Assembly (NCBI RefSeq): GCF_030209435.1
Contig: NZ_JARVRX010000010.1
Coordinates: 372,001-436,000, forward strand
Length of the DNA stretch: 64,000 bases
From: Mycolicibacterium sp. lyk4-40-TYG-92
GTDB lineage: Bacteria > Actinomycetota > Actinomycetes > Mycobacteriales > Mycobacteriaceae
Direction of reading: 5' to 3'
Of the stretch, positions 8,589-17,380 are shown in pieces (positions within the stretch are counted from its first letter, which is position 1; each line of letters opens with the position of its first letter). Below the pieces are notes generated by a model. The model worked only from the letters and a program-made list of their open reading frames with translations, had not been told where the DNA came from and did no database searches. Position numbers and translations under genes: made by a program.

Positions 8589-10100
8589 ATGGCGAGTTCC
8601 GTGGCCGGCGCTAGTGGGTCAGCAACGCAGTCGTCGGCCGTGGCCGACGGTGTTGATGCCTCCGACGCGGACTTGCTTGCGCAGCTTGGCGCTTTGCTGG
8701 CCGATGTCGCAGAGCAGCTCGACAGTCCCGCAAACGACCGGATCAACGCCATGGCGCGGCGTTTGATGCAGCCGCTGAGGATCGCCGTCGTCGGACGAAC
8801 AAACGCGGGTAAATCCACTTTGGTGAACGCGCTGATCGGAGCCCGGGTGGCGCCGACGCGTGCCACCGAATGCACGCGGGTGGTCACTTGGTATCAGTAC
8901 GGGGCCAACCAGGCTCGGGTCATTCGCCGAGACGGCGCCGCGGTCCCCATATATACCGGGCCGCAGGGCGAGTTGCCCGACGAGCTCGGCGTGCCAGTCG
9001 ACGAGATCGACCGGCTGGAGGTGTCGCTGTCGTACGCGCCGCTGCGGCGCGTGATCGTCATCGACACTCCCGGGCTGTCCGGCGATGACGGCCTCGCCGA
9101 CCAAACCGAACGCCTTCTCGCATCTGGCGAGATCGACGTGATGGTGTTCGTTCTCGGCGAGATCGTGCACGCCGATGAAGCGAAGATCATCAACGACTTC
9201 TACGCCAAGAATCGCGGCGCGTTCGACTTCCCGAACGCCATGGGCATCCTGAGCCGTGCCGACCAGTACGGCGACGGCGACGATCCGTGGCCGCTCGCCG
9301 TCGCGACTGCCACCCGGCACGCCGCTGATCTGGCGGCGGGCTTGGCCGGAGTGCTGCCCGTCATGGGCAAGATCGCCGAGACCGCCGAAACCGGCGCATT
9401 TGATGAGTCCCAAGCTGATTCGATCCGGACGCTGGCCGGCATCGACGAGGCTGACCTGGAAATGGCCCTGATGTGGGCCGGCGCATTCGAGGCAATCGAT
9501 GCCCTGCCGCCGGGGGCTGCGCGAGTGCTGCTGGACCGCCTTGATCTCTTCGGGATCCGGATGCTGACGGAGACGGCCGACGCGGGGACGTCAGCGGCCG
9601 CGATGCATGGCAAACTGCGGTCGGTTTCGGGCATCGCGTCGCTGTGGCGCCGGCTCAACGTGCTGTATGCGCGGCCTGCGGCGGTCCTCAAGGCGACCCG
9701 GACACTGGCCGAGTTGGATCGATCGCTCACCGCGGCAGCGATTTCCAAGCCTCAACGGCAGGCGGTACGGCAGCGGATTCAACAGTTGCGCGATCACCCC
9801 GCCATGCACACGTTGGCCGAACTTCGGTGTCTGGCCGCGCTGTACTCGGGCCGGTGTACGTTGCCGGACAGTCACACCATGCAGACGGCGCTGAGCCTGT
9901 GGGAGGAGACGGAACCGGCTGCACGTCTCGGCGCGCCGGCCGATACTTCTCGTGAGCACCTGGCCGGAATGGCGATGGACGCCAGCAGATGGTGGCGTGC
10001 CTACGCCAACACCTCCTCGAATGCGCTTGTGCGCCAACTCGCGGACACTGCGCACTGGTCGACATACCAGTTGAGTACCGAACTGCGTGCGCGATCATGA
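8589..10100 (+). CDS. Dynamin-like GTPase, IniC-like
   Basis: A 503-aa GTPase. The P-loop is GRTNAGKST (69-77), the G3 motif DTPG (159-162) and the G4 region SRAD (222-225), in place of the usual N/TKxD. A long helical C-terminal half follows, with no clear membrane segment. The length is close to mycobacterial IniC (about 490 aa), and the pairing with a second GTPase just downstream (ATGA overlap at 10097) is typical of two-subunit bacterial dynamins. Such proteins remodel or protect membranes; IniA/IniC respond to cell-wall inhibitors. The role here is inferred from family and from neighbouring envelope genes. The start ATG 8589 lacks a strong ribosome site, so a slightly later start is possible. 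Confidence 0.8.
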   Translation: MASSVAGASGSATQSSAVADGVDASDADLLAQLGALLADVAEQLDSPANDRINAMARRLMQPLRIAVVGRTNAGKSTLVNALIGARVAPTRATECTRVVTWYQYGANQARVIRRDGAAVPIYTGPQGELPDELGVPVDEIDRLEVSLSYAPLRRVIVIDTPGLSGDDGLADQTERLLASGEIDVMVFVLGEIVHADEAKIINDFYAKNRGAFDFPNAMGILSRADQYGDGDDPWPLAVATATRHAADLAAGLAGVLPVMGKIAETAETGAFDESQADSIRTLAGIDEADLEMALMWAGAFEAIDALPPGAARVLLDRLDLFGIRMLTETADAGTSAAAMHGKLRSVSGIASLWRRLNVLYARPAAVLKATRTLAELDRSLTAAAISKPQRQAVRQRIQQLRDHPAMHTLAELRCLAALYSGRCTLPDSHTMQTALSLWEETEPAARLGAPADTSREHLAGMAMDASRWWRAYANTSSNALVRQLADTAHWSTYQLSTELRARS

Positions 10101-11923
10101 CTGCACCCGCCGATTTCGATTTGGCAGCGCTGCGAGAATCGCTGAAAACGCTGTTGCCGGACGTCGGTGCGGGCGCGGCGCTGCAGCGGCTGTCGGGAAA
10201 TGCGGGCGCATCTGCGGGAACTCGGGCCAACATCGTCGTGGTAGGCGAACCCAGTACCGGCAAGACATCAATGATCAACGCCCTCCTCGGGCGTGCTGAC
10301 CTGCTGCCGGCAAGGCCGACAGCCGCCTATATCGCCATCGGTGGCGACCGAAACCCGTCGGTGCGCGCCCGTTACGCGGACGGCCGAACGACCAGCGGCG
10401 ACGAGGCACACCTGGCGCAACTCCTCGGCGAGGGCGGCAATGAGCGTCCCGAGCGGATCGAACTCATGGTGGCCGATCCGCGGCTGTCCGGGCTGACATT
10501 GTTCGATACGCCCGGCGTCGGTGGAATCGACTCGGCCCTGGCGCAATTGACCCTGACCGCAGTACAGCAAGCGACGGCTTTGGTATTCGTCTGCTCGGCG
10601 GCGGCGAAAATCTCGATTGCTGAGCGCAAATTCCTCGCAGAAGCGGCAACTCGCATCGATCAGATCGTGTTCGTGCTGTCCAAGATCGACAGGTACACCG
10701 ACTGGGAGCAGGTGCTCGCCGAGAACGCCGAAACGATCCGCGGCGATTTCCGCCGATTCCCGGCGGGCCGATTCGACGACGTGGTGTTCGTGCCCATCAG
10801 CTCGAGGCTGGCGAATATGGCCGCCGCCCGCGGCAATCTCACCCTTGCTCGCCACAGCGGTATCGAAGACCTCTGGAACCAGCTGCACAGAATCTCGGCG
10901 ATGCACCATCGGCTCGAGGAACTGAACACCTTGCGGGAGATCGCCACCGCCATCACCGATGCCGAAATCATTCTGGCGGAACGCAAACGCACGCTCGAAT
11001 CCGCGCCAGAAGACGACGCGGCGCTCGCGGCGATAACCCGTCAGATCGCAGAACTCACCGAGGCCAACTCGGCATGGCGGATGGAGTTGTCGAAGCAGAT
11101 CGACACGGCGCGTGACGAGGCGCGCACCCGCCTACGTCGTCGGGTGAGCCAGTTGCGCGACCGCTACGACGCCACGATGAAGGACAAGATCAAGCCGAAC
11201 ATGATCCCGGAGATCGAATCGGCGATCGTGTCCGACCTCTGTGCCTTGCAAGACGAGATCGACGACGCAGTGCGCGAACACATCACCGAGATCACGCGTC
11301 ATCTGCTCGTTGGAATTGTCGGCAGTGAGGGCGAGGTAATGACATTGGCCGACCGGCTGCCGGCCCGCGGCGAGACGCCCGCGGAGTTTCTTCGGGAGCG
11401 AACGGGCCCGCCTCAGGATCCGTCGGCAACGATGATGGGCCTGACGACGGCGATGATGGGCACCAATACCGCGCGCATGTTGATCACCCCCGGCTTGGCG
11501 GCAGCCCTCCACGTGGCGGGGGCCGGCATCATCGCGGTGGGTGTCGGCGCCGTGGCAGCGTTGCCCGTCGGTGTGGTGTGGTGGCGTCTGCAGAAGAAGT
11601 TCCGTGAAAGGGCGAGCGACGTCGTCAGCCTGCGTGCGTGGATAAATGAATGCCTCAACAGTGCAAATGCCGAAATTTCTCTTGATCTGGACCGAATTTT
11701 CCGACAAGCTTCCTATACCCTCCAGGAAACTATCGCGAGTGCCATGTCTGATGCTCTGCAGACCGCAACGGAAGCCCGGAAAGATTTGGGCCGGGCCCGT
11801 GACCGCGCGGCCGCAGACCTGCTCCGCCTCAACAAGGTCAAGGCTCAGCTCGACCCGCTCCGAGAAGCATCTCGCGTCCGGCGTGCGGCGCTGCTGGCCG
11901 GTCCGCCCTCAGGAGCTGGTTGA
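10097..11923 (+). CDS. Dynamin-like GTPase with membrane hairpin, IniA-like
   Basis: A 608-aa protein beginning at ATG 10097, which overlaps the stop of the first GTPase; a longer frame from 9989 lies inside that gene. The motifs are GEPSTGKTS (50-58), DTPG (137-140) and SKID (195-198), a complete GTPase set. A charged helical stalk (about 300-440) is followed by a hydrophobic Gly/Ala-rich hairpin (about 455-497, with AAALHVAGAGIIAVGVGAVA) that would be the membrane paddle, then a second helical part. This is the layout of IniA and other bacterial dynamins. It probably acts with the upstream GTPase at the inner face of the plasma membrane. The order (IniC-like first) is the reverse of M. tuberculosis iniA-iniC, and no iniB-like gene is present. 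Confidence 0.82.
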   Translation: MTAPADFDLAALRESLKTLLPDVGAGAALQRLSGNAGASAGTRANIVVVGEPSTGKTSMINALLGRADLLPARPTAAYIAIGGDRNPSVRARYADGRTTSGDEAHLAQLLGEGGNERPERIELMVADPRLSGLTLFDTPGVGGIDSALAQLTLTAVQQATALVFVCSAAAKISIAERKFLAEAATRIDQIVFVLSKIDRYTDWEQVLAENAETIRGDFRRFPAGRFDDVVFVPISSRLANMAAARGNLTLARHSGIEDLWNQLHRISAMHHRLEELNTLREIATAITDAEIILAERKRTLESAPEDDAALAAITRQIAELTEANSAWRMELSKQIDTARDEARTRLRRRVSQLRDRYDATMKDKIKPNMIPEIESAIVSDLCALQDEIDDAVREHITEITRHLLVGIVGSEGEVMTLADRLPARGETPAEFLRERTGPPQDPSATMMGLTTAMMGTNTARMLITPGLAAALHVAGAGIIAVGVGAVAALPVGVVWWRLQKKFRERASDVVSLRAWINECLNSANAEISLDLDRIFRQASYTLQETIASAMSDALQTATEARKDLGRARDRAAADLLRLNKVKAQLDPLREASRVRRAALLAGPPSGAG

Positions 11924-11924
11924 A

Positions 11925-12005
11925 ATGGCTGATCGACTGTCCTGCAATGGTATTGCGCGCTCAAACCTCGTGAACTTCACATCTGCCGAAGAGGTGCGCC
12001 GATGA
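11925..12005 (+). CDS. Possible 26-codon ORF bridging the GTPase and the multidomain hydrolase
   Basis: ATG 11925 has an AGGAG site at 11911-11915 with a 9-nt spacing, and its TGA overlaps the next start (ATGA at 12002). The peptide begins MADRLSCNGIARSN and ends in AEEVRR. No family is recognisable. Good initiation context at both ends suggests it keeps ribosomes moving into the next gene; coding function is unproven. Confidence 0.3.
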   Translation: MADRLSCNGIARSNLVNFTSAEEVRR

Positions 12006-14746
12006 CTGATTTCATGGATTCGCACGAAATCGACCATGGTGATGCTCATGGGGGGTCGGCCACTCCCGACGTACACTATGCCGACCTCCACCAGAGCGAT
12101 GATTGGAATGCCGGCGCGCACGAGGCCTTACTGGATTTGCCGTTGCAGCACACTGGCGCCGTGCACCCGGGACTCGTTCATGGCGATCCCTCGATAATCA
12201 GCGACGACTGGTTCTTCCAGCGCAGCAGTGGGTACTGTGTACCGGCCTCGCTCACCGAAGTGCTGTCACAGGTTACCGGGCACCGCTTTCTCGACGAGTC
12301 GGTAGTGGCGGAGCGGTTCGCCGCGATGGGAAAACCCGTTACCGCACATGGTGAAACGCTCTCTGATGCGGTGAAAGTACTCGACTCTTTCGGGGTGGCG
12401 TCGCATGTCGCGTCGAACGCAAACATGTCCGATCTCGAGCACTACCTGGATGACGGCCGGGCCCTCATCGTCGGTGTCGATGCGGACGAGATCTGGCATG
12501 GTCACGACACTGATGCCAATCCCAGCGGACGCGCCAACCACGCCCTGCTGATAACCGGAATCGACGACTCGCGCCACCTTGTCACGCTTTCAGACCCCGG
12601 CAACCCTGACGGCAGTGACGAAGTCGTGCCCCTTGATGTGTTCAAACAAGCGTGGGCAGCCGGCGACAACCAACTACTGGTCACCGATCAACCGGTTACG
12701 CACCATGGCGTCACGACTCCAGGTCCGGTTGTCGTCCCCGTCGCGCTGAATGCCCATGCGCCTACCACGGATATGTTCCTCGCTGCCCGACGCGGAGACG
12801 GTGGTACCAGTGATACGCATGTGGTGCAGCGCGGTGAAACCTTGTCGAGCATCGCACAAAGTGTTTACGGGGACCCCGACGCATACACCAGAATTGCTGC
12901 GGCAAATGGGATTTCTGACCCCGACCTCATCGTCGACGGTCAAGTACTCACCATTCCCGGTGTGACAGGCGCCGGGGCATCGAGTACGTCGGCTGCTCTC
13001 TCACCGGATGGTCGATTCGCATCGGCCATGGACCATGCAATGGGGTCATCGGCGGGCTCCGCTGCCGCCCACCCTGGCGATGGTTCCAGTCAATTCGCCG
13101 GCGCCACAAGTCGTCCCGACCAGGTGGCCGCGCCCCAGGCAGCGGACACCGGCGCCAATTCGGGTGTTGTTGTCGAACCGGTGGCGCCGCAGGTTGCTTC
13201 CGGACCGACGAACCCGTCAACCTCGTCGGCGGTTTCGACGACTCCCGGGGACCCCGGCGCGAATTCGGGTGTTGTCGTCGAACCGGTGACGCCGCAGAGC
13301 GGAGCCGGACCGGCGAACCAGTCGACCGTGTCTCCGGCCTCGTCGACTCCGGCAGCCGGCCCGAATCCGTCAGTTGTCGTCGAGCCGGTCGGCCCTGACT
13401 CCGGGCCCGCATCTGCGAATCGGTCGGATGCGTCCTCGCCTACTGCGGACGTCGGTAGTAACCACACCAAGTCAGCTGGTGGCGCGGTCAATCCCCAAAC
13501 TGCGGTCGCATCCACAGCAGCGGCGACGGGCGGTGCCGACGTCCCGGCGGCACCGTCTCGGGGAGCGGTGTCGCACCCCGCTCAGCCACACCCTCACCCG
13601 GATCCGTCGCCGCCGCAGCATTCGTCCGCACCAGCGCCGGAGCCCGGTACATCCGGTGACCAGGCCGAACCGGTAGACCCGACCGTCGCGAAACCGTCAG
13701 CGCTTCTGGATACGGGCGTGCACGAACCGCCGCAGCAGTGGCACGCCAACTGGAAAGCCATGGCGCAGAAGGAATCCAGTGGAAACTGGTCGATCAACTC
13801 CGGTAACGGGTTCTACGGCGGTTTGCAGTTCACGCAGTCCACGTGGGAGGAGAGCGGCGGATTGAAGTTCGCGCCACGCGCGGATCTCGCCACGCCGCAC
13901 CAGCAGATGTTGATTGCCGAGCAGACCTTGAAGAATCAAGGTCCGGGGGCGTGGCCGAACACCTTCGTGCCGGGAACGACGACTGACGTGCCCGCTCCCG
14001 CCAGTCATCCTGTCGCAGATGCGGCCAAGTCCGTCTCGAGCCCGGTCGGGGACGGTGTGGCAGATGCTGCGAAGGTTACGACCGAGCCGCCTGTCAGTGC
14101 CCCACCTCCCGAAAGTCAAGCCGTTCAGCATAATTCGAGTGCGGTGTCGGCCGCGATCAACATGGCGCACTCGATGGCGGGCAAGCCCTATATCTGGGGA
14201 GGGCATGGCGAGGGCGGAGCAGACTGCTCCGGTTTGGTGTCGATGGTCGTCAACGCGTTTACCGGTGCCGCTCCGAGTCAGAGCCGGATGGCTACCCCCA
14301 ATGAGGCCAGTTGGTTGCAGGCACGTGGAGCGATTGTCGTGAACAGCCCTTCCGAGGTGCCGCCCGGCACCCTGGCGGTGGGCTGGAATGACCACCACAC
14401 GACGGGCACCCTGCCGGACGGAACCAGCTTCGAAGCCGCGACCGAAGGCGTCCCGATCAAAGTCGGCGCCGGCGCCACACCTTGGAATCACAAGCAATTC
14501 ACTCAGTGGGCCTACTTCCCGACGAGTGCCATGGCGCCACAGCCCGGACCCGAGCCGCCGGATTCGACTGCTCCGCCGCCCGCTCCGCCGGGAGCAGAAG
14601 CTCCGCCGCCACCTGGAGCGGAACCCCCGCCACCACCGGGTATGGACACGCCGCCTGAACCGCCCGGGCCGCCACCGCCCGAACCGCCGCCTCCGCCGGA
14701 CCCGTCGCCGCCGGACCCGCCGCCGGAACCTGTTGCGCCGCAATAG
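12002..14746 (+). CDS. Multidomain C39 protease / LysM / Rpf-like lytic / NlpC-P60 protein, no signal peptide
   Basis: A 914-aa mosaic. Residues 65-225 look like a C39 papain-type protease with Cys79 (SGYCVPASL), His180 (NHALLITGID) and Asp198 (LSDPG). Residues 272-320 are a LysM domain (VVQRGETLSSIAQSVYG). A Pro/Ser/Thr linker carries three repeats containing VVVEPV. Residues 580-653 are an Rpf-type lytic transglycosylase domain (QKESSGNWSINSGNGFYGG) with the catalytic Glu591, but both cysteines of the usual Rpf disulfide are missing. Residues 715-840 form an NlpC/P60 peptidase with Cys742 (GGADCSGLV) and His798/799. A Pro-rich tail (about 846-914) ends it. No signal peptide or membrane segment is seen, so it must be exported another way (injection system, ESX) or be released by lysis. 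It could be an effector, a lysin or a wall-remodelling enzyme. Confidence 0.85.
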   Translation: MTDFMDSHEIDHGDAHGGSATPDVHYADLHQSDDWNAGAHEALLDLPLQHTGAVHPGLVHGDPSIISDDWFFQRSSGYCVPASLTEVLSQVTGHRFLDESVVAERFAAMGKPVTAHGETLSDAVKVLDSFGVASHVASNANMSDLEHYLDDGRALIVGVDADEIWHGHDTDANPSGRANHALLITGIDDSRHLVTLSDPGNPDGSDEVVPLDVFKQAWAAGDNQLLVTDQPVTHHGVTTPGPVVVPVALNAHAPTTDMFLAARRGDGGTSDTHVVQRGETLSSIAQSVYGDPDAYTRIAAANGISDPDLIVDGQVLTIPGVTGAGASSTSAALSPDGRFASAMDHAMGSSAGSAAAHPGDGSSQFAGATSRPDQVAAPQAADTGANSGVVVEPVAPQVASGPTNPSTSSAVSTTPGDPGANSGVVVEPVTPQSGAGPANQSTVSPASSTPAAGPNPSVVVEPVGPDSGPASANRSDASSPTADVGSNHTKSAGGAVNPQTAVASTAAATGGADVPAAPSRGAVSHPAQPHPHPDPSPPQHSSAPAPEPGTSGDQAEPVDPTVAKPSALLDTGVHEPPQQWHANWKAMAQKESSGNWSINSGNGFYGGLQFTQSTWEESGGLKFAPRADLATPHQQMLIAEQTLKNQGPGAWPNTFVPGTTTDVPAPASHPVADAAKSVSSPVGDGVADAAKVTTEPPVSAPPPESQAVQHNSSAVSAAINMAHSMAGKPYIWGGHGEGGADCSGLVSMVVNAFTGAAPSQSRMATPNEASWLQARGAIVVNSPSEVPPGTLAVGWNDHHTTGTLPDGTSFEAATEGVPIKVGAGATPWNHKQFTQWAYFPTSAMAPQPGPEPPDSTAPPPAPPGAEAPPPPGAEPPPPPGMDTPPEPPGPPPPEPPPPPDPSPPDPPPEPVAPQ
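13148..13390 (+). repeat. Three spaced VVVEPV-containing repeats in the hydrolase linker
   Basis: Coding repeats at about 13148, 13253 and 13355, each opening with a Gly/Asn-rich stretch and VVVEPV and continuing for about 34-35 residues of Pro/Ser/Thr-rich spacer. The first two are nearly identical in DNA over about 30 bases; the third has diverged (NPSVVVEPV). This looks like internal duplication of a linker unit. Confidence 0.65.
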
Positions 14747-14835
14747 TTTGGCTGTGAATGTAAGCCGCTACTGCGTACTCAAGTACATGCATCCACGCTT
14801 GCCGTCAGGACTCTCCGCAGGGACAGGAACGGAAT

Positions 14836-15528
14836 ATGACCTATCACGATGACTTTCCCAGCTCCGGAGAAGGCGAGTATCTCGGTGGTTCGAGTGAGGC
14901 GGTGGCATGGTCCGACGCCACTCGAGCGGCACCTGCAAGCCAGTTGCCGCTGGACGAACCGCCGCCTGCGGCGATCCCTTGGCAAGAACCGGCAAAGCGG
15001 CCTGCTCGCATTTCGACTGCGACCTTGGTGATCGGATTGGGTGTCTTCGGCGCGGTCATCTTGCTCGTTGCCATCGTGTGGGCGATGTTCACTCAGCAGG
15101 ATTCGTCGACCAACGGTGCCGATCCTTTCGCCGGGTCATCGAGGCCTCGGTCCACTTCAACGGTGGCGAGTTCCGACTCTGTGCCGGGCGCGGACATCCC
15201 GGTAGCGGTGGCCGATCCCGACGGTGCTGGTCAGCGGTGTGCGGATGGCTTCCATGTGAAGGGCCACGACGGATTTGGTACACATTCGCTTCGCGGTTCC
15301 AAGGAGACGTCATGTGTCTTCACCGGGCGAGTGCTTGAAGCGTACTGGGAACAGGTGGGGGCGCCCACCAAAGAGCCCAAACGAGTCACCGCTGAAGGTA
15401 CGGTGCCGTGCAGCGCGACCGGTGGTGAATGCAGAGGCGAGATTTTCGTGATGACATGTGCCGCTCAGGACGGTGAAGCCTGGATAACGTGCGTTGGCGG
15501 AAAGAATGCCCGCGTCTTCATCTATTGA
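14836..15528 (+). CDS. Single-pass membrane protein with Cys-rich outer domain
   Basis: A 230-aa protein starting at ATG 14836 (the upstream GGGACAGGAACGG gives a plausible ribosome site). A Pro/Ala-rich cytoplasmic part of about 60 residues precedes one membrane helix (about 61-86, VIGLGVFGAVILLVAIVWAM). The outer domain has five or six Cys (near C134, C157, C191, C198, C205 and C214) that could pair. I do not recognise the family; similar bitopic proteins are common in mycobacterial loci for envelope and T7SS functions. It lies 89 bp downstream of the multidomain hydrolase and overlaps the next gene, which suggests one transcript with the envelope set. Confidence 0.7.
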   Translation: MTYHDDFPSSGEGEYLGGSSEAVAWSDATRAAPASQLPLDEPPPAAIPWQEPAKRPARISTATLVIGLGVFGAVILLVAIVWAMFTQQDSSTNGADPFAGSSRPRSTSTVASSDSVPGADIPVAVADPDGAGQRCADGFHVKGHDGFGTHSLRGSKETSCVFTGRVLEAYWEQVGAPTKEPKRVTAEGTVPCSATGGECRGEIFVMTCAAQDGEAWITCVGGKNARVFIY

Positions 15529-16438
15529 GCCAGCGCTCTATCCACGGCGGGGTGTTCAGTACCGATCGGCTTCGACGCCACGGAAGATCGGTGCCTTGGC
15601 GGCATGCTGTACAGCGTTGGCCTTCGCCAGCGCCTGTGCCCTTCCTCAATTCGGCAGAAGTGGCAGTGGCGGATCCACGGACTCGACCACCGCTTTGCCG
15701 AGCGTAACCATTGCACCCGCTGCAGCTGACGGGTTGATGGAATCGTTTGCCGCGCTTGCTCAATCGGTGAAGGCGGATGTCGGTCTGGCCATCGGTCCTA
15801 CCGGTGCTGCGGTTGGCGCTCAAGTGTTCGGGCACTGGACTTCGGGTCCGGCATGGTCCACATCGAAAGTTCCCGTGGTGATGGCGGCGATGCGGGACCA
15901 GCACACCGCTACGCCGACGACGACCATGTCGGAGGCGATCACCGCCTCCGACAACGCTGCCGCAGAACAGATTTGGGCCAACCTTGGCGAGCCGGAGGTC
16001 GCGGCACAGAAAGTTGACGCGATATTGCGGGAAGCGGGTGACCAGACAGTCGTCCAGGCCCGCCGAACCAGGCCGGAGTATTCCGCATTCGGCCAGACCA
16101 TCTGGCCTCTGGCCGACCAGGAACGTTTTCTGGCGATGGCGGCTTGTGATTCGCGCAATGCATCGGTGCTGGACCTGATGGCGCACATCGAGGTCAGCCA
16201 GCACTGGGGCTTGGGCACAATCCAGGGCACCTCGTTCAAAGGCGGGTGGGGTCCGTCGCCGGCTGGAAAGTATCTGGTGCGTCAGTTCGGCATCATCAGA
16301 ACGCCTGCCGGCGCGTTGACGGTCGCCGTTGCCGCCGAACCGGCAACGGGTTCATTTGACGATGGCGTAATCGCGCTCAATGCGATCGCGAACTGGATCG
16401 CGGCGAACCTTCGGCAGTGGCCTGCCGGGCACTGCTGA
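15506..16438 (+). CDS. Beta-lactamase/PBP-like serine hydrolase lipoprotein
   Basis: Using ATG 15506 (ribosome site GGCGGAAAG) gives 310 aa; an in-frame TTG at 15494 is a weaker start. The signal region has two possible lipoboxes, LAAC (Cys34) and ASAC (Cys44). The hydrolase part carries the class A-like triad: S-T-S-K at 118-121, SDN at 148-150 and KGG at 245-247 (in place of KTG). It therefore looks like an acyl-serine enzyme of the beta-lactamase fold anchored outside the plasma membrane, similar in kind to mycobacterial LppW. Substrate is unknown: peptidoglycan peptide or a beta-lactam. It overlaps the preceding gene by 23 bp and ends exactly where the convergent DUF732-like gene ends. 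Confidence 0.78.
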   Translation: MPASSSIEPALYPRRGVQYRSASTPRKIGALAACCTALAFASACALPQFGRSGSGGSTDSTTALPSVTIAPAAADGLMESFAALAQSVKADVGLAIGPTGAAVGAQVFGHWTSGPAWSTSKVPVVMAAMRDQHTATPTTTMSEAITASDNAAAEQIWANLGEPEVAAQKVDAILREAGDQTVVQARRTRPEYSAFGQTIWPLADQERFLAMAACDSRNASVLDLMAHIEVSQHWGLGTIQGTSFKGGWGPSPAGKYLVRQFGIIRTPAGALTVAVAAEPATGSFDDGVIALNAIANWIAANLRQWPAGHC

Positions 16439-17092
16439 TCAAAGATCGCGGTACACCATCCACGAGCCGGGTGTGCCCAGGCACATCATCGGTTCGCCAT
16501 CAGTAGCCTGCGCGAGTTGGCCGTTGTCCGGACACGCGGTCCCCAGTGTTCGAACGCCCACCACCGGCGCGCTCAATCCATACGACGGCGATGGGCTCGG
16601 CAGGCACGCCAGCGTCTGGCCGTCGTGCGTGATCCCGAACACGAATGTCTCTGTGTTCGTACAGGGTTGGCCTGGCACGGCCTGAGCGAGGCCGGGCAGG
16701 TCGGGCGGTGTCGAGGTTCCGCCCTGTTGTGTGCCCCGCCGAGTGGCCGCCGCGTAACTGTTGGCTGCGTCGTAAACGCCGTTGGACTGGAGTAGGGGCT
16801 GAAATGTCGGGCAATTACTGTTGACCGCGCCCGCCAGGATGTACTCGGCCTGGGCGCGGCTGAACGGCTGCTCGGCGTACCTACGGCTGTCGTCGATTAT
16901 GGCCGCCAGTTCGGTTCCGACAGCATCCCTGTCGGCGGCAGCGGCAAGGCCACCGCACACCGATTGTGCGGAACGGCCGACGTAGTCGTCGGCTTCGCTG
17001 AGCGCGTCTGCGTGCGCCGACACTGCGGGCATGAAAGCGGAAGCTGCCGCCGCGGCTAAACAGAGCGCATGCAACGCCGGTTTCAGCTGCAT
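16439..17092 (-). CDS. Secreted DUF732-like protein
   Basis: I chose Met at 17092, since the signal peptide starts there (MQLKPALHALCLAAAAASAF, then an AHA cleavage site); the longer frame to 17161 adds a charged, unlikely leader. The mature protein is about 190 aa. Residues about 30-100 resemble DUF732: a helical domain with two conserved Cys (VCGGL and NSNCPTF), known from many small secreted mycobacterial proteins of unknown role. The second half has four Cys (QPCTNTETFVFGITHDG, TLACLP, GTACPD, MMCLG), likely disulfide-linked. It is convergent with the beta-lactamase-like gene and divergent from the Hsp70-like gene. Confidence 0.72.
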   Translation of the reverse strand: MQLKPALHALCLAAAAASAFMPAVSAHADALSEADDYVGRSAQSVCGGLAAAADRDAVGTELAAIIDDSRRYAEQPFSRAQAEYILAGAVNSNCPTFQPLLQSNGVYDAANSYAAATRRGTQQGGTSTPPDLPGLAQAVPGQPCTNTETFVFGITHDGQTLACLPSPSPSYGLSAPVVGVRTLGTACPDNGQLAQATDGEPMMCLGTPGSWMVYRDL

Positions 17093-17241
17093 TCCGAACT
17101 CTCCCCAAAACCTGCGGCCAGACGGATGTCCATCATCCTGCCACAACGTGGTCGTCTCCATAGTGACTGTGGCGGTTTACCGTCCGCCTCGCGGAGAGTC
17201 GACTTTCATTTGCCCAACCCGCTCAGGAAAACCGCCGGAAC

Positions 17242-17257
17242 CACCGCCACGGCGGTG
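17242..17257. promoter_or_regulatory. GC-rich palindrome in divergent promoter region
   Basis: CACCGCC-AC-GGCGGTG lies in the 288-bp gap between the divergent secreted-protein and Hsp70-like genes. The 2-nt centre favours a protein-binding dyad over an RNA hairpin. Assignment is speculative. Confidence 0.3.
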
Positions 17258-17380
17258 ACCCGCTTGTTAGCGTTTCTGTAGCCGGATTGGAGGAGGCCTC
17301 CACATTGGTGGGCTATGCAGATCGGTACTAGCCACCTACACGACATAACCTGAAAGTCCGCTTTGACTCCGAGGAGCGTT

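Noticed and set aside
13697..14743. Minus-strand open frame of 348 codons rich in Arg
   Set aside because: It mirrors the Pro-rich tail and the NlpC domain of the hydrolase; no plausible protein fold.
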